A DNA stretch of 64,000 bases. Origin: Haemophilus parainfluenzae ATCC 33392. GTDB taxonomy: Bacteria > Pseudomonadota > Gammaproteobacteria > Enterobacterales > Pasteurellaceae. Where the stretch lies: assembly GCF_031191205.1 (NCBI RefSeq), contig NZ_CP133470.1, forward strand, positions 937,501 through 1,001,500. The letters are read 5' to 3'. This document shows, piece after piece, positions 1-14,135 of the stretch. Position numbers and translations under genes: made by a program. The first letter of the stretch is position 1; each line of letters begins with the position of its first letter. A model generated the notes under the pieces. It was not told the origin of the DNA, searched no databases, and worked only from the letters and a program-made list of their open reading frames with translations.

Positions 1-2991
1 GTAAACGGCGTTTATTATTCCGGCTTTGCTGCGAATAATACGGCTAGCGTGGTCAGTTTAGGCGATGCAGGAAAAGAGCGTCAGTTAGTAAATGTTGCTG
101 CCGGTCAAATTAGCGCAACCTCTACTGATGCTATCAATGGTAGTCAATTATATTTAGTGGCAAGCGGTTTGCGTGATCAAATGCCGGTGGTTTATACCAC
201 AGTAAATGGCAAAAAAGCGGTGAAAAAACCGGATGGCAAATTCTATGAGTTAGATGATGCGGGTAATGTTACTTCAACCGTTGTGCCAAATGCGGATGTA
301 ATTGCGTCCATGAATGATGGAAACAATTCTGTGACTTCTCCTATGACATTGGCGAATATTAAAAGTACGTTGCCGGATACATTCAGCACCACAATAAATC
401 CGAAGGACAATAGTGCGGCAACAATTACTAAAACTCAAGCTGCGCCGGTTTTAACCCCAAGCCAATACAACTATGCCGCAACCCTTGGCGATGTTTTAAA
501 CGCCGGTTGGAACTTGCAGGCAAATGGAAGTGCGGTGGATTTTGTAAAACCTTATGATACGGTGAATTTTGCCAGCGAAGATGGCACAGTTGAAATTACA
601 CCAACCACAAATGGTTCAACCAGCACGCTTGATTTCAAAGTAAAACACACTGACCTAACGGTGAATGAGGGTAAGGTTGTTGCTCCGGATAACACGAATG
701 GCAGTAAATTTGTCAATGCTACCACTGTAGCAAATACAGTTAATAATTCCGGTTGGAAATTGGGTGGCAACGATAAGACTGCTGCAGGAAATTTAGTGAA
801 ACCTTCTAATAATGTGAACTTTATTAATGGAAAGGGCACCGAATCTGCAGTCGTTCATAATGCTGCAACAGGTGATTCCACCGTGACCTTTAATGTGAAA
901 CCAAATGGCACAAGCATTAATGTGACGAATGATGGCATTTCTGTGAATACCGGTAACATTACGGCAGCGCCAACAAGCGGTAATGATGCAGGCAAAGTTA
1001 CTGTAGCTGATACCGAAAAAGGCAAAGTGGCAACAGTAGATAATGTTGCGGAGGCGATTAATTCTGTATTCTGGAAAGTTGGTGATAACGAGGGAACGGT
1101 AAAAGCCAATGTTAACGCCGGTAATCAGGTGAATTTCATAAATGGTGATGGAACCACAGCAACTGTTGAAGCTAAAGATCAAAATGGTGTAACGAAAGTT
1201 GCCTATAATGTAGCTTACGATAACGATACGATTGTAAAAGATGCTAACGGCAAATTAATGGTGAACAAGTCTGCCTTGCCTTCTGTGAAAGTTGAAAACA
1301 CGGATAACACCATTACTGTGACACCAACCACCAATGGCTTTGGCATTAAAGTGAATACCACAGAATTAAGCAATACTGATGGTAAGGTTACTACACCGAC
1401 AGATGGCGATAAATTAGTCAATGCGACAACTGTGGCTAATGCTATTAATAACTCCGGTTGGAAAGCCACTGCAACGGCAAATGGTGGTGTAGTTGAGGGT
1501 ACATCTGAGCAATTGGTTAAACCGGGTGAGACCGTTAATTATATCGCCGGTAAAAATATTAAATTAAAACAAAACGGTGCAAATTTCACTGTTTCTACTA
1601 CAGAGAATGTAACGTTTACTAATGCTAATGTGAATAGCACATTAACTGTAGGTGAGGGCAATAATGCAACGCAAATCACCTCTTCGGCAGATGGCATGAA
1701 GGTGGCGAAAGCGGATGGTTCTGCAACCCGCATTACTAACGTCGCTGCCGGTGTGAATCCAACCGATGCTGTCAATGTTTCTCAGCTTAAAGCAGCGAAA
1801 ACGAATGTTGTTGCAGGAAATCAGGTTAATGTAACGTCTTCAACTGGAGATAATAAGCAAGAAATTTACACCGTAAATGTAAATACTACAGCGTTACCTG
1901 CAACGGTGACAGATGCTAATAAGCCGGCTGAGGACGGTAAATTGGCGGTGCCGACTGAAGGTGGTTTAGTGACAGCTTCTGATGTAGCAAATGCGATTAA
2001 TGCCACTTATTGGAAAGTTGGTGATAATGCCGGTGTAGTACAAGGCAAGATCGGTGCCGGTAATCAGGTGAATTTTGTCAATGGTAACGGTACTACGGCA
2101 AATGTAGCGGTTGAAAACGGACAAACCAACGTTTCTTATGATGTCAATGTTGATGGTAGTACGGTAGTGATGAAAGAAGTTACCGATCCAAACAACCCGA
2201 ATAAGAAAATTAAACAAATTGCCGGTAATTACATCGGTCAAAATGGTATTACTGTTAAGGGTAATGTAATTGAGGCTAAAACTGACGGTAAAACCGTTAC
2301 GGTCAATAATGACGGTGCATTAACGGTTAGCGATGATGTCATGAACAACCTTACCAATTTTGAGGTGACCACCGGTGAACATGTTGATCAGTTTGTGGCT
2401 AATACTGCAGCGAACAGCAAGAAAACGAGGGTAAAACCGGGCGATGTCGTTACTTATGCATCCGGTAAAAATATCGCTATTAAACAAGAAGGTACAACCT
2501 TTACGATTTCTACCACAGAAAATGCAACCTTTACCAATGCTAATGTGGGTAATACGTTAACGGTTGGTGAGGGCAATAATGCAACGCAAATCACCTCTTC
2601 GGCAGATGGCATGAAGGTGGCGAAAGCGGATGGTTCTGCAACCCGCATTACTAACGTCGCTGCCGGTGTGAATCCAACAGATGCTGTGAATGTAAGCCAA
2701 TTGGGCGGGTTGAAAAATGATATTCATAATATGAATAATCGCCTTGGTAAGGTCAATCGTGAAGCTCGTGCCGGGGTTGCCGGTGCTAACGCCGCGGCAA
2801 GCTTACCGCAAGTGTACATTCCGGGTAAATCCATGGTGGCGGCAGCCGGCGGTACCTTTAAAGGACAAAATGCCTTTGCGGTGGGATATTCCCGTTCAAG
2901 TGATAATGGTAAATTGATCTTGAAACTACAAGGTAACGCCAATACCCAAGGTGATGTAGGTGGTGGTGTTGGTATAGGTTATCAATGGTAA
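1..2991 (+). CDS. Trimeric autotransporter adhesin (YadA/Hia family), 3' part
   Basis: The reading frame is open at base 1 (996 residues visible), so the signal peptide and head lie outside the window. The protein is a surface-exposed, trimeric type Vc adhesin. Visible parts are neck motifs (RQLVNVAAG...[11 protein letters not shown] near residues 28-50; ITNVAAGV...DAVNVSQL twice), several Trp-containing modules ([32 protein letters not shown]) like the Trp-ring/KG domains of Hia, and a C-terminal YadA membrane anchor (about residues 900-996) ending in VGIGYQW. The C-terminal aromatic residue is typical of Omp85-assembled barrels. The stalk is repetitive and holds a perfect 113-bp duplication. 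Host target and allele type cannot be read from the sequence. A terminator follows directly. Confidence 0.93.
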   Translation, partial: VNGVYYSGFAANNTASVVSLGDAGKERQLVNVAAGQISATSTDAINGSQLYLVASGLRDQMPVVYTTVNGKKAVKKPDGKFYELDDAGNVTSTVVPNADVIASMNDGNNSVTSPMTLANIKSTLPDTFSTTINPKDNSAATITKTQAAPVLTPSQYNYAATLGDVLNAGWNLQANGSAVDFVKPYDTVNFASEDGTVEITPTTNGSTSTLDFKVKHTDLTVNEGKVVAPDNTNGSKFVNATTVANTVNNSGWKLGGNDKTAAGNLVKPSNNVNFINGKGTESAVVHNAATGDSTVTFNVKPNGTSINVTNDGISVNTGNITAAPTSGNDAGKVTVADTEKGKVATVDNVAEAINSVFWKVGDNEGTVKANVNAGNQVNFINGDGTTATVEAKDQNGVTKVAYNVAYDNDTIVKDANGKLMVNKSALPSVKVENTDNTITVTPTTNGFGIKVNTTELSNTDGKVTTPTDGDKLVNATTVANAINNSGWKATATANGGVVEGTSEQLVKPGETVNYIAGKNIKLKQNGANFTVSTTENVTFTNANVNSTLTVGEGNNATQITSSADGMKVAKADGSATRITNVAAGVNPTDAVNVSQLKAAKTNVVAGNQVNVTSSTGDNKQEIYTVNVNTTALPATVTDANKPAEDGKLAVPTEGGLVTASDVANAINATYWKVGDNAGVVQGKIGAGNQVNFVNGNGTTANVAVENGQTNVSYDVNVDGSTVVMKEVTDPNNPNKKIKQIAGNYIGQNGITVKGNVIEAKTDGKTVTVNNDGALTVSDDVMNNLTNFEVTTGEHVDQFVANTAANSKKTRVKPGDVVTYASGKNIAIKQEGTTFTISTTENATFTNANVGNTLTVGEGNNATQITSSADGMKVAKADGSATRITNVAAGVNPTDAVNVSQLGGLKNDIHNMNNRLGKVNREARAGVAGANAAASLPQVYIPGKSMVAAAGGTFKGQNAFAVGYSRSSDNGKLILKLQGNANTQGDVGGGVGIGYQW
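1651..1763 (+). repeat. Direct repeat copy 1 in adhesin stalk
   Basis: This 113-bp stretch reads identically, base for base, to 2566-2678. The two copies start 915 bp apart (305 codons), so they are in the same frame. They encode the end of a beta-rich module plus the neck [14 protein letters not shown]. Confidence 0.9.
2566..2678 (+). repeat. Direct repeat copy 2 in adhesin stalk
   Basis: Second copy of the 113-bp repeat at 1651-1763. It lies directly before the C-terminal anchor. The sequence outside the repeat is related but diverged, so the identical core suggests recent conversion or duplication. Confidence 0.9.
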
Positions 2992-3012
2992 TTTACAACA
3001 ACCTATAAAGAT

Positions 3013-3043
3013 GAAACCCGACATGATGTCGGGTTTCTTTTTT
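3013..3043 (+). terminator. Rho-independent terminator of the adhesin gene
   Basis: Inverted repeat GAAACCCGACAT/ATGTCGGGTTTC followed by a T-rich run, 21 bp after the adhesin stop codon. Confidence 0.9.
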
Positions 3044-3058
3044 GCTTTAAGGCGGTAA

Positions 3059-3067
3059 AAGTGCGGT
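3059..3067 (+). repeat. DNA uptake signal (USS)
   Basis: AAGTGCGGT in the gap between the adhesin terminator and the S10 promoter. A degenerate reverse copy (ACCGCACCT) follows at about 3100-3108. Confidence 0.85.
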
Positions 3068-3138
3068 TGTTTTGGGGCGCGTTTTTATTGAGCAAACTGA
3101 CCGCACCTTTTAGGTGATGATAAATATAGAGAAAATAC

Positions 3139-3167
3139 TTGCAAAGCCTAATGGGTTTCGGTAGAAT
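3139..3167 (+). promoter_or_regulatory. Sigma-70 promoter of the S10 operon
   Basis: TTGCAA (3139-3144), a 17-bp spacer and TAGAAT (3162-3167), about 190 bp upstream of rpsJ. The predicted transcription start is near 3174. This is the only good match in the gap and is placed as expected for an S10 promoter with a long leader. Confidence 0.75.
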
Positions 3168-3173
3168 TTGCAG

Positions 3174-3669
<496 letters not shown>

Positions 3670-3685
3670 TTAAGAGGTTATTACA

Positions 3686-4312
3686 ATGATTGGTTTAGTC
3701 GGTCGTAAAGTTGGTATGACCCGTATCTTCAATGAAGACGGTGTTTCAGTACCAGTTACCGTTATCGAAATCGAAGCCAACCGCGTAACTCAAGTTAAAA
3801 CTCTTGAAAACGATGGCTATACTGCAGTTCAAGTTACTACTGGTTCTAAAAAAGCGAATCGTGTAACTAAACCTGAAGCAGGTCATTTCGTGAAAGCAGG
3901 TGTTGAAGCTGGTCGCGGTTTATGGGAATTTCGTACTGAAGGTGAAGAATTCACTTTAGGTCAAGAAATCAATGTTGACATCTTTGCAGATGTTAAAAAA
4001 GTAGATGTTACTGGTACTTCTAAAGGTAAAGGTTTCCAAGGTGGTGTTAAACGTTGGAACTTCCGTACTCAAGATGCTACACACGGTAACTCTTTATCAC
4101 ATCGTGTACTTGGTTCTATTGGTCAAAACCAAACTCCAGGTCGTGTGTTTAAAGGTAAAAAAATGGCAGGACATTTAGGTGCTGAGCGTGTAACCGTTCA
4201 ATCACTTGAAGTTGTTCGTGTAGATGCTGAGCGTAAATTGCTATTAGTAAAAGGTTCTGTACCTGGTGCTATCAATGGCGATGTTATCGTTAAGCCGGCA
4301 GTTAAAGCATAA
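3686..4312 (+). CDS. rplC: 50S ribosomal protein L3
   Basis: 208 residues, full length. L3 is an early assembly protein of the 50S subunit whose extended loop reaches toward the peptidyl-transferase centre. The conserved region [13 protein letters not shown] (about residues 113-125) and the Gln in [10 protein letters not shown] (the site methylated by PrmB in E. coli) are present. It is second in the S10 operon, 16 bp after rpsJ. Confidence 0.98.
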   Translation: MIGLVGRKVGMTRIFNEDGVSVPVTVIEIEANRVTQVKTLENDGYTAVQVTTGSKKANRVTKPEAGHFVKAGVEAGRGLWEFRTEGEEFTLGQEINVDIFADVKKVDVTGTSKGKGFQGGVKRWNFRTQDATHGNSLSHRVLGSIGQNQTPGRVFKGKKMAGHLGAERVTVQSLEVVRVDAERKLLLVKGSVPGAINGDVIVKPAVKA

Positions 4313-4327
4313 GTCTAGGAGATAGAG

Positions 4328-4930
4328 ATGGAATTACAAGTTGTAGGTGCAAACGCACTAACTGTTTCTGAAACTACCTTCGGACGTGAGTTTAACGAAG
4401 CTTTGATTCACCAAGTTGTTGTTGCTTATGCAGCAGGTGCTCGTCAAGGTACTCGTGCGCAAAAAACTCGTGCTGAAGTGTCTGGTTCAGGTAAAAAACC
4501 TTGGCGTCAAAAAGGTACAGGTCGTGCTCGTTCTGGTGATATCAAATCACCAATCTGGCGTTCTGGTGGTACAACCTTCGCGGCTAAACCACAAGATCAC
4601 AGCCAAAAAGTGAACAAGAAAATGTACCGTGGTGCTATCAAAAGCATTCTTTCTGAATTAGTTCGTCAAGACCGTTTGGTTGTTGTTGAAAAATTCGAAT
4701 TAGATGCACCAAAAACTAAAGTATTAGTACAAAAATTAAAAGATTTAGCAGTTGAAGATGCGTTAATTATCACAGCAAGCTTAGATGAAAATCTATTCTT
4801 AGCGGCACGTAACTTATATAAAGTTGATGTACGTGATGTTCAAGGTATCGATCCAGTTAGCTTAATCGCTTTCGATAAAGTGATTGTTACTGTTGACGCT
4901 GTGAAACAAATTGAGGAGATCCTAGCATGA
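4328..4930 (+). CDS. rplD: 50S ribosomal protein L4, operon regulator
   Basis: 200 residues, full length. L4 binds 23S rRNA and lines the peptide exit tunnel. Its basic extended loop ([18 protein letters not shown] and following, about residues 45-90) is clear. In enterobacteria free L4 also represses its own operon through the leader, and the leader at 3174-3357 looks able to serve that role. Its end overlaps rplW by 4 bp (ATGA), which implies translational coupling. Confidence 0.98.
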   Translation: MELQVVGANALTVSETTFGREFNEALIHQVVVAYAAGARQGTRAQKTRAEVSGSGKKPWRQKGTGRARSGDIKSPIWRSGGTTFAAKPQDHSQKVNKKMYRGAIKSILSELVRQDRLVVVEKFELDAPKTKVLVQKLKDLAVEDALIITASLDENLFLAARNLYKVDVRDVQGIDPVSLIAFDKVIVTVDAVKQIEEILA

Positions 4931-5226
4931 GTCAAGAACGTTTGCTAAGCGTGCTACGTGCACCGCACATCTCTGAAAAAGCAACTAACAATGCTGAAAA
5001 ATCTAACACTGTTGTACTTAAAGTTGCTTTAGATGCGAACAAAGCTGAAATTGCTGCTGCTGTTGCTCAATTATTTGAAGTAAAAGTTGACTCAGTTCGT
5101 ACTGTGGTTGTTAAAGGTAAAACTAAACGCCGTGGTAACAAAATGGGTCGTCGCAGCGACTGGAAAAAAGCTTATGTAACTTTAGCCGAAGGCCAAAACT
5201 TGGACTTCGTGGACAGTGCAGAGTAA
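4927..5226 (+). CDS. rplW: 50S ribosomal protein L23
   Basis: 99 residues starting [20 protein letters not shown], the usual L23 opening. L23 sits at the exit of the nascent-peptide tunnel and is the docking site for trigger factor and SRP. The start codon overlaps the rplD stop (ATGA), so translation is probably coupled. Confidence 0.98.
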   Translation: MSQERLLSVLRAPHISEKATNNAEKSNTVVLKVALDANKAEIAAAVAQLFEVKVDSVRTVVVKGKTKRRGNKMGRRSDWKKAYVTLAEGQNLDFVDSAE

Positions 5227-5243
5227 TCGGAGGAAATTAGAGA

Positions 5244-6065
5244 ATGGCTATCGTTAAATGTAAGCCGACCTCCGCTGGTCGTCGTCACGTTGTTAAAATC
5301 GTGAACCCTGAATTATACAAGGGGAAACCTTACGCGCCTCTTCTAGATACTAAATCTAAAACTGGTGGTCGTAACAATTATGGTCGTATTACCACTCGCC
5401 ACATCGGTGGTGGTCATAAACAACATTACCGTTTAATCGATTTCAAACGTAACAAGTTAGATATCCCAGCGGTTGTTGAACGTTTAGAATATGATCCAAA
5501 CCGTTCAGCTAACATTGCTTTAGTGCTTTATAAAGATGGTGAACGCCGTTATATCTTAGCACCTAAAGGTTTGTCAGTTGGCGATCAAATCCAATCTGGC
5601 GTTAACTCACCAATTAAAGTGGGTAACTCATTACCAATGCGTAATATCCCAGTTGGTTCAACAGTACATAACGTTGAATTAAAACCAGGTAAGGGCGGTC
5701 AAATCGCTCGTTCTGCTGGTGCTTATGTACAAATCATCGCTCGTGAAGGCAACTACGTAACTTTACGTTTACGTTCAGGCGAAATGCGTAAAGTATTAGC
5801 TGAATGTGTTGCTACAATCGGTGAAGTTGGTAACTCAGAACATATGCTTCGCGTATTGGGTAAAGCTGGTGCTAACCGCTGGAGAGGCATTCGCCCTACA
5901 GTTCGTGGTACTGCAATGAACCCAGTAGATCACCCACACGGTGGTGGTGAAGGTCGTAACTTTGGTAAACACCCAGTAACTCCTTGGGGCGTTCAAACTA
6001 AAGGTAAGAAAACTCGTCACAACAAACGTACTGATAAATATATCGTACGTCGTCGTGGCAAATAA
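5244..6065 (+). CDS. rplB: 50S ribosomal protein L2
   Basis: 273 residues, the typical bacterial length. L2 is a core 50S protein needed for subunit joining and peptidyl transfer. The conserved C-terminal segment [14 protein letters not shown], which includes the functionally important His, is intact. It lies in mid S10 operon. Confidence 0.98.
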   Translation: MAIVKCKPTSAGRRHVVKIVNPELYKGKPYAPLLDTKSKTGGRNNYGRITTRHIGGGHKQHYRLIDFKRNKLDIPAVVERLEYDPNRSANIALVLYKDGERRYILAPKGLSVGDQIQSGVNSPIKVGNSLPMRNIPVGSTVHNVELKPGKGGQIARSAGAYVQIIAREGNYVTLRLRSGEMRKVLAECVATIGEVGNSEHMLRVLGKAGANRWRGIRPTVRGTAMNPVDHPHGGGEGRNFGKHPVTPWGVQTKGKKTRHNKRTDKYIVRRRGK

Positions 6066-6086
6066 TTTAAATTAATAAGAGGATAA

Positions 6087-6365
<279 letters not shown>

Positions 6366-6376
6366 GAGGTAAATAG

Positions 6377-6709
<333 letters not shown>

Positions 6710-6726
6710 TAAGTAGAGGAATAGCA

Positions 6727-7434
6727 ATGGGTCAAAAAGTAAATCCAAATGGTATTCGCCTAGGTATTGTAAAACCTTGGAACTCTACTTGGTTCGCGAA
6801 TACACAAGATTTCGCCGACAATCTTGACGGTGACTTCAAAGTACGCAAATTCTTAACTAAAGAATTAGCAAACGCTTCGGTTTCACGTATTACTATTGAG
6901 CGTCCAGCGAAAAGTATTCGTGTAACAATTCACACAGCTCGCCCTGGTATCGTTATCGGTAAAAAAGGTGAAGATGTTGAAAAATTACGTAACGCAGTAT
7001 CTCAAATCGCTGGCGTTCCGGCTCAAATCAACATTGCTGAAGTGAAAAAACCGGAATTAGATGCAAAATTAGTTGCAGACAGCATCGCTTCTCAATTAGA
7101 ACGTCGTGTAATGTTCCGTCGTGCTATGAAACGTGCAGTACAAAGCGCAATGCGTTTAGGTGCTAAAGGTATCAAAGTTGAAGTTAGCGGTCGTTTAGGT
7201 GGTGCAGAAATCGCACGTTCTGAATGGTATCGTGAAGGTCGTGTACCTCTACATACTCTTCGTGCGGACATCGATTATAACACTGCAGAAGCTCATACTA
7301 CATACGGCGTAATCGGCGTTAAAGTATGGATCTTCAAAGGTGAAATTTTGGGTGGAATGGCTGCAGTTGCGCAATCAGAACAACAACCTGCCGACAAGCC
7401 TAAAAAGGCTCCGCGTGGCAAAGGTCGTAAGTAA
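6727..7434 (+). CDS. rpsC: 30S ribosomal protein S3
   Basis: 235 residues. S3 helps form the mRNA entry channel and its helicase activity. The KH-domain signature [13 protein letters not shown] (about residues 76-88) and the C-terminal region [21 protein letters not shown] are intact. The basic C-terminal tail ([12 protein letters not shown]) is typical of gammaproteobacteria. Confidence 0.98.
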   Translation: MGQKVNPNGIRLGIVKPWNSTWFANTQDFADNLDGDFKVRKFLTKELANASVSRITIERPAKSIRVTIHTARPGIVIGKKGEDVEKLRNAVSQIAGVPAQINIAEVKKPELDAKLVADSIASQLERRVMFRRAMKRAVQSAMRLGAKGIKVEVSGRLGGAEIARSEWYREGRVPLHTLRADIDYNTAEAHTTYGVIGVKVWIFKGEILGGMAAVAQSEQQPADKPKKAPRGKGRK

Positions 7435-7447
7435 GGAGAAACGCTAA

Positions 7448-7857
<410 letters not shown>

Positions 7858-7858
<1 letters not shown>

Positions 7859-8049
7859 TGAAAGCTCAAGATTTACGTACAAAAAGTGTTGAAGAGCTGA
7901 ATAATGAGTTAGTGAACCTTTTAGGTGAACAATTCAAATTGCGTATGCAAACAGCCACCGGTCAGCTTCAACAAACCCATCAGGCTAAACAAGTGCGTCG
8001 TGATATCGCACGTGTTAAAACCATTTTAACTGAGAAGGCGGGTGAGTAA
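7858..8049 (+). CDS. rpmC: 50S ribosomal protein L29
   Basis: 63 residues, two long helices as usual ([18 protein letters not shown] and following). L29 lies at the tunnel exit next to L23. It overlaps both neighbours by one base (TAATG at each end), a compact arrangement seen in other gammaproteobacteria. Confidence 0.97.
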
Positions 8050-8306
8050 TGACTGATAAAATTCGTAGCGTACAAGGTAAAGTTGTTAGCGACAAAATGG
8101 AAAAATCTTTCGTTGTTGCTATTGAACGTAAGGTAAAACACCCGTTATACGGTAAATTTATCCGTCGTACAACTAAATTACACGTACACGATGAGAACAA
8201 CGAAGCCAAATTAGGTGATGTAGTAGAGATTCGCGAATGTCGTCCTCTCTCTAAAACCAAATCTTGGACTTTAGTTCGTGTTGTTGAGAAAGCAGTTATT
8301 GCTTAA
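8049..8306 (+). CDS. rpsQ: 30S ribosomal protein S17
   Basis: 85 residues with the OB-fold core [33 protein letters not shown]17 is a primary 16S rRNA binder. It is the last gene of the S10 operon, and a clear terminator follows at 8324-8354. Confidence 0.98.
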   Translation: MTDKIRSVQGKVVSDKMEKSFVVAIERKVKHPLYGKFIRRTTKLHVHDENNEAKLGDVVEIRECRPLSKTKSWTLVRVVEKAVIA

Positions 8307-8323
8307 TTAACAAGTTAAAAAAT

Positions 8324-8354
8324 AAAAGCCAATGGTTATACCGTTGGCTTTTTT
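8324..8354 (+). terminator. Terminator of the S10 operon
   Basis: AAAAGCCAATGG pairs with CCGTTGGCTTTT (one G-T wobble, 5-base loop), then a T run. It separates the S10 and spc transcription units. Confidence 0.9.
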
Positions 8355-8389
8355 CTTTCCAAGACTTGCTAAAAAGTCATAAAAATTTG

Positions 8390-8398
8390 ACCGCACTT
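8390..8398 (-). repeat. DNA uptake signal (USS)
   Basis: ACCGCACTT. It is the only full uptake signal I see between 3.1 and 17.1 kb, and it lies in the one real intergenic gap of the ribosomal cluster. Confidence 0.85.
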
Positions 8399-8429
8399 TA
8401 AATAGGCTAATTTAAGCATAAAATTTTGA

Positions 8430-8458
8430 TTGCGTTTCTAGCTTGATTTTGGTAAACT
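8430..8458 (+). promoter_or_regulatory. Sigma-70 promoter of the spc operon
   Basis: TTGCGT (8430-8435), 17-bp spacer, TAAACT (8453-8458). It lies just after the S10 terminator and about 87 bp before rplN. Predicted start near 8465. Confidence 0.72.
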
Positions 8459-8463
8459 CCGCC

Positions 8464-8501
8464 ACCTATCCGCCATATATCTTTATAAGGCATGGATAGG
8501 T
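8464..8501 (+). promoter_or_regulatory. Leader hairpin of the spc operon
   Basis: ACCTATCC (8464-8471) pairs perfectly with GGATAGGT (8494-8501) at the very 5' end of the predicted spc transcript. It may stabilise the mRNA end. No known regulator is assigned. Confidence 0.5.
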
Positions 8502-8541
8502 TCGTCCCGCAAGGGTGTATTATTAACTTAACGGAGCATAA

Positions 8542-8916
<375 letters not shown>

Positions 8917-8929
8917 GGAGAAGTGAGAA

Positions 8930-10115
<1,186 letters not shown>

Positions 10116-10151
10116 TATACCACTTTATTTTGGAATCGGAGAAAAAGTACA

Positions 10152-10544
10152 ATGAGTATGCAAGATCCAATCGCAGATATGTTGACCCGTATTCGTAACG
10201 GTCAAGCTGCGAACAAAGTTGCAATCAATATGCCTTCTTCCAAGCTAAAAGTGGCAATTGCCAACGTATTAGCTGCTGAAGGTTATATCGAAAGTGTTAA
10301 AGTTTTAGAAGGTGCAAAACCTGAATTGGAAATTACTTTAAAATATTTCCAAGGCAAACCGGTTGTAGAAAGCATCCAACGCGTAAGCCGTCCTGGTCTT
10401 CGTATTTACAAACGTAAAGACGAATTACCAAAAGTTATGGGTGGTTTAGGTGTTGCTGTAATTTCTACATCTAAAGGTGTTATGACTGACCGTGCAGCTC
10501 GTCAAGCGGGCTTAGGCGGTGAGATCATCTGTTACGTAGCTTAA
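10152..10544 (+). CDS. rpsH: 30S ribosomal protein S8, spc regulator
   Basis: 130 residues starting [19 protein letters not shown]8 is a primary binder of the 16S central domain and in E. coli a repressor of the spc operon. The C-terminal block [21 protein letters not shown] is characteristic. A candidate target hairpin lies at 9276-9298. Confidence 0.98.
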   Translation: MSMQDPIADMLTRIRNGQAANKVAINMPSSKLKVAIANVLAAEGYIESVKVLEGAKPELEITLKYFQGKPVVESIQRVSRPGLRIYKRKDELPKVMGGLGVAVISTSKGVMTDRAARQAGLGGEIICYVA

Positions 10545-10559
10545 TAGAGGGGTAGGAAA

Positions 10560-11093
10560 ATGTCTCGTGTTGCAAAGGCACCTGTTAATATTCCTGCCGG
10601 CGTTGAAGTTAAACTCGACGGTCAGCTATTAACAGTAAAAGGAAAAAATGGCGAGTTATCTCGCACAATTCATCACTCAGTTGAAGTTAAACAAGATAAT
10701 GGTCAATTTACTTTCACTCCACGTGAAGGTTTTGTTGAAGCGAATGCTCAATCGGGTACAGCTCGTGCATTAGTTAATGCAATGGTTATCGGTGTTACTG
10801 AAGGCTTCACTAAGAAATTACAACTAGTGGGTGTTGGTTACAGAGCTCAAATTAAAGGCAACGCAGTTGCATTAAGTTTAGGTTTCTCTCACCCTGTGGA
10901 GCACACTTTACCAGCAGGTATTACTGCAGAATGCCCTTCACAAACGGAAATCGTTTTAAAAGGTGCAGACAAGCAGTTAATTGGTCAAGTTGCAGCAGAT
11001 ATTCGTGCTTATCGCCGTCCTGAGCCTTATAAAGGTAAAGGTGTACGTTACTCTGATGAAGTAGTACGTATGAAAGAGGCTAAGAAGAAATAA
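10560..11093 (+). CDS. rplF: 50S ribosomal protein L6
   Basis: 177 residues. L6 lies near the sarcin-ricin loop where translation factors dock. The two duplicated L6 folds and the signature [15 protein letters not shown] near the C-terminus are present. Confidence 0.98.
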   Translation: MSRVAKAPVNIPAGVEVKLDGQLLTVKGKNGELSRTIHHSVEVKQDNGQFTFTPREGFVEANAQSGTARALVNAMVIGVTEGFTKKLQLVGVGYRAQIKGNAVALSLGFSHPVEHTLPAGITAECPSQTEIVLKGADKQLIGQVAADIRAYRRPEPYKGKGVRYSDEVVRMKEAKKK

Positions 11094-11106
11094 TTAAGGT
11101 AACACT

Positions 11107-11460
11107 ATGGATAAGAAATCAGCTCGTATCCGTCGTGCAGCTCGTGCACGTCATATGATGAGAGAGCAAGGTGTAACTCGTCTAGTTATTCACCGTACTC
11201 CGCGTCATATCTACGCACAAGTTATTGCACCAAACGGTTCAGAAGTGCTTGCCGCTGCTTCAACTGTTGAAAAAGCAATTCGTGAGCAAGTTAAATATAC
11301 CGGTAATAAAGATGCCGCAGCAGTAGTAGGTAAACTTGTTGCTGAGCGTGCATTAGCAAAAGGCGTTAAAGACGTTGCTTTTGACCGTTCCGGTTTTAAA
11401 TATCATGGTCGTGTCCAAACTTTAGCGGACGCTGCACGTGAAGCTGGTCTACAGTTCTAA
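11107..11460 (+). CDS. rplR: 50S ribosomal protein L18
   Basis: 117 residues starting [21 protein letters not shown]18 binds 5S rRNA with L5 and L25 in the central protuberance. The terminal [20 protein letters not shown] block is conserved. Confidence 0.98.
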   Translation: MDKKSARIRRAARARHMMREQGVTRLVIHRTPRHIYAQVIAPNGSEVLAAASTVEKAIREQVKYTGNKDAAAVVGKLVAERALAKGVKDVAFDRSGFKYHGRVQTLADAAREAGLQF

Positions 11461-11468
11461 TGAGGTAA

Positions 11469-11975
<507 letters not shown>

Positions 11976-11981
11976 TTGATA

Positions 11982-12161
11982 ATGGCTAAAACTATTAAAG
12001 TAACTCAAGTTCGTAGCTCAATTGCTCGTTTACCGAAGCACAAAGTTACCTTGCGTGGTCTTGGTCTTCGCCATATGCACCATACTGTTGAGTTAATCGA
12101 TACTCCGGCAGTACGTGGTATGATTAACCAAGTTTCATATATGGTTAAAGTGGAGGAGTAA
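11982..12161 (+). CDS. rpmD: 50S ribosomal protein L30
   Basis: 59 residues starting [20 protein letters not shown]. The frame is open to a TTG at 11976, but the ATG at 11982 gives the conserved start. It lies 6 bp after the rpsE stop and its ribosome-binding site is probably inside rpsE. Confidence 0.97.
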   Translation: MAKTIKVTQVRSSIARLPKHKVTLRGLGLRHMHHTVELIDTPAVRGMINQVSYMVKVEE

Positions 12162-12164
12162 GAG

Positions 12165-12599
12165 ATGCGTTTAAATACTCTATCTCCGGCTGAAGGTGCT
12201 AAGCACAGCGCAAAACGCCTTGGTCGTGGTATTGGTTCAGGTTTAGGAAAAACTGGTGGTCGTGGTCATAAAGGTCAGAAATCTCGTACTGGCGGCGGTG
12301 TTCGTCGTGGTTTCGAGGGTGGCCAAATGCCATTATACCGTCGTTTACCAAAATTTGGTTTCACTTCAATGAAATCAGCTGTAACTGCTGAAGTTCGTTT
12401 AAACGAATTAACAAAAGTTGAAGGAAATGTTGTCACTTTAGAAGCATTAAAAGCTGCAAACATTTTAACTAAAGATATTCAATTCGCTAAAGTTATCTTA
12501 GCTGGTGAAGTGAAATCTGCAGTTACTGTGCGTGGTTTACGTGTAACTAAAGGTGCAAAAGCAGCAATCGAAGCTGCTGGCGGTTCAGTTGAGGAATAA
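12165..12599 (+). CDS. rplO: 50S ribosomal protein L15
   Basis: 144 residues with the glycine/basic N-terminal tail [18 protein letters not shown] (about residues 21-38) that threads into 23S rRNA. It starts 3 bp after the rpmD stop. L15 is a late assembly protein. Confidence 0.98.
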   Translation: MRLNTLSPAEGAKHSAKRLGRGIGSGLGKTGGRGHKGQKSRTGGGVRRGFEGGQMPLYRRLPKFGFTSMKSAVTAEVRLNELTKVEGNVVTLEALKAANILTKDIQFAKVILAGEVKSAVTVRGLRVTKGAKAAIEAAGGSVEE

Positions 12600-12606
12600 T
12601 TAGCAA

Positions 12607-13932
12607 ATGGCTAAACAACCAGGTTATCAAAGCAGAAGTACTAATAGTGGTACTGGTGAACTAAAAAGCAGATTGCTTTTTGTATTAGGTGCACTTATCG
12701 TTTATCGTATTGGTTCTTTTATTCCGCTTCCTGGTATTGATGCCGCCGTGCTAGCTCAATTAGTTGAACAACAAAAAGGCACCATCATTGATATGTTAAA
12801 CATGTTCTCTGGTGGTGCATTGAGCCGAGCATCAATTTTAGCATTAGGTATCATGCCGTATATCTCAGCATCTATCGTAATGCAATTGCTTGCGACGGTT
12901 TCGCCTGCTTTAGCAGAATTGAAAAAAGAAGGCGCAGCAGGACAAAGAAAAATCACCAAGTATACTCGTTATGCAACGGTGGTTTTTGCTACTATCCAAG
13001 CTATCGCAATTTCTACCGGTTTACCGAATATGTTGCCACAGTTAGTGCCAAATATCGGTTTTACTTTTTACTTCACTGCAGTAGTGAGTCTTGTAACCGG
13101 AACCATGTTCTTAATGTGGTTAGGTGAGCAAATTACTGAAAGAGGTATTGGTAACGGTATCTCAATTCTTGTTTTTGGTGGTATTGTTGCAGGATTGCCG
13201 CATGCAATCATCGAAACAGTTGAGCAAGCTCGTCAAGGACAAATGCATCCTTTAGTTCTTCTACTAATCGCTGCTATTGTTTTTGCAGTAACTTATTTTG
13301 TTGTCTTCGTAGAACGTGGACAACGTAGAATTCGTGTTGAATATGCTAAGCGTCAACAAGGACGTCAAATTTTAGGTGGTCATTCAACTCACTTACCATT
13401 AAAAGTTAATATGGCAAACGTAATGCCAGCAATTTTTGCTTCAAGCATTATTTTATTCCCAGCTACATTGACACAATGGTTTGGTCAGAATGATAAGTTT
13501 GAGTGGTTAAATGACTTATCAATGTTGTTGAATCCTGGACAACCTTTATATCTTCTTGTTTATGCGGTAGCGATTATTTTCTTCAGTTTCTTCTATACTG
13601 CAATGCAATATAATCCACGTGATACAGCAGATAATCTAAAAAAATCTGGTGCATTTATCCCAGGAATTAGACCAGGTGAACAAACATCACGTTACATTGA
13701 TAAAGTAATGACTCGCTTAACATTAATTGGCGGTCTTTATGTAACGTTCGTATGTTTAGTCCCTTATATTATGACATCAGCATGGGATGTTAAATTCTAC
13801 TTCGGTGGTACTTCCTTATTAATCGTTGTTGTTGTAATTATGGATTTTATCGTGCAAGTTCAGAGTCACTTAATGTCGTCTCAATATGAATCTGCGTTAA
13901 AAAAAGCAAACCTTAAAGGTTTTGGACAGTAA
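12607..13932 (+). CDS. secY: Protein translocase channel subunit SecY
   Basis: 441 residues, ten hydrophobic segments as in the SecYEG pore. SecY exports unfolded preproteins with SecA and inserts membrane proteins co-translationally. Recognisable blocks are [11 protein letters not shown] in the plug region and [16 protein letters not shown] near the C-terminus. It is second to last in the spc operon, as in E. coli. Confidence 0.97.
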   Translation: MAKQPGYQSRSTNSGTGELKSRLLFVLGALIVYRIGSFIPLPGIDAAVLAQLVEQQKGTIIDMLNMFSGGALSRASILALGIMPYISASIVMQLLATVSPALAELKKEGAAGQRKITKYTRYATVVFATIQAIAISTGLPNMLPQLVPNIGFTFYFTAVVSLVTGTMFLMWLGEQITERGIGNGISILVFGGIVAGLPHAIIETVEQARQGQMHPLVLLLIAAIVFAVTYFVVFVERGQRRIRVEYAKRQQGRQILGGHSTHLPLKVNMANVMPAIFASSIILFPATLTQWFGQNDKFEWLNDLSMLLNPGQPLYLLVYAVAIIFFSFFYTAMQYNPRDTADNLKKSGAFIPGIRPGEQTSRYIDKVMTRLTLIGGLYVTFVCLVPYIMTSAWDVKFYFGGTSLLIVVVVIMDFIVQVQSHLMSSQYESALKKANLKGFGQ

Positions 13933-13960
13933 TTGTTCATTTAAGTAAAAAGGATAAGCA

Positions 13961-14074
13961 ATGAAAGTTCGTGCTTCCGTTAAGAAGATGTGTCGTAACT
14001 GTAAAATTGTTAAACGTGAAGGTGTTGTTCGCGTGTTGTGTAGCGACCCTAAACATAAACAACGTCAAGGTTAA
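13961..14074 (+). CDS. rpmJ: 50S ribosomal protein L36
   Basis: 37 residues starting [20 protein letters not shown] and ending KHKQRQG. The zinc-ribbon ligands Cys11, Cys14, Cys27 and His32 are all present, so this is the zinc-containing form. An AAGGA ribosome-binding site precedes the ATG, 28 bp after secY. It is the last spc gene. Confidence 0.96.
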
Positions 14075-14100
14075 TTAACATTTCTTCTTGCAAAGAACCA

Positions 14101-14123
14101 GTTGAGTAGTTATACTACTCAAC
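14101..14123 (+). other. Hairpin between rpmJ and the rpsM leader
   Basis: GTTGAGTAGT and ACTACTCAAC form a perfect 10-bp stem with a TAT loop. There is no T run, so it is not a standard terminator. It may be an mRNA processing or stability element between the spc and alpha segments. Confidence 0.55.
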
Positions 14124-14135
14124 TCATTTATGTCC

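Noticed and set aside
552..2942. Seven long antisense open frames under the adhesin gene
   Set aside because: They mirror the repetitive, stop-poor codon pattern of the sense gene, have no ribosome-binding sites and encode no recognisable protein.
1..2991. Repeats in the adhesin region considered as CRISPR
   Set aside because: The repeats are in-frame protein-coding modules, long and few, with no short constant repeat and unique spacer pattern.
4416..4613. Open frame inside rplD on the same strand
   Set aside because: It is a +1 frame shadow of L4 with a very biased composition and no homology I can recognise.
14101..14123. Hairpin after rpmJ as a terminator
   Set aside because: The stem is perfect but there is no T run, and the alpha operon is read from spc promoters in relatives.
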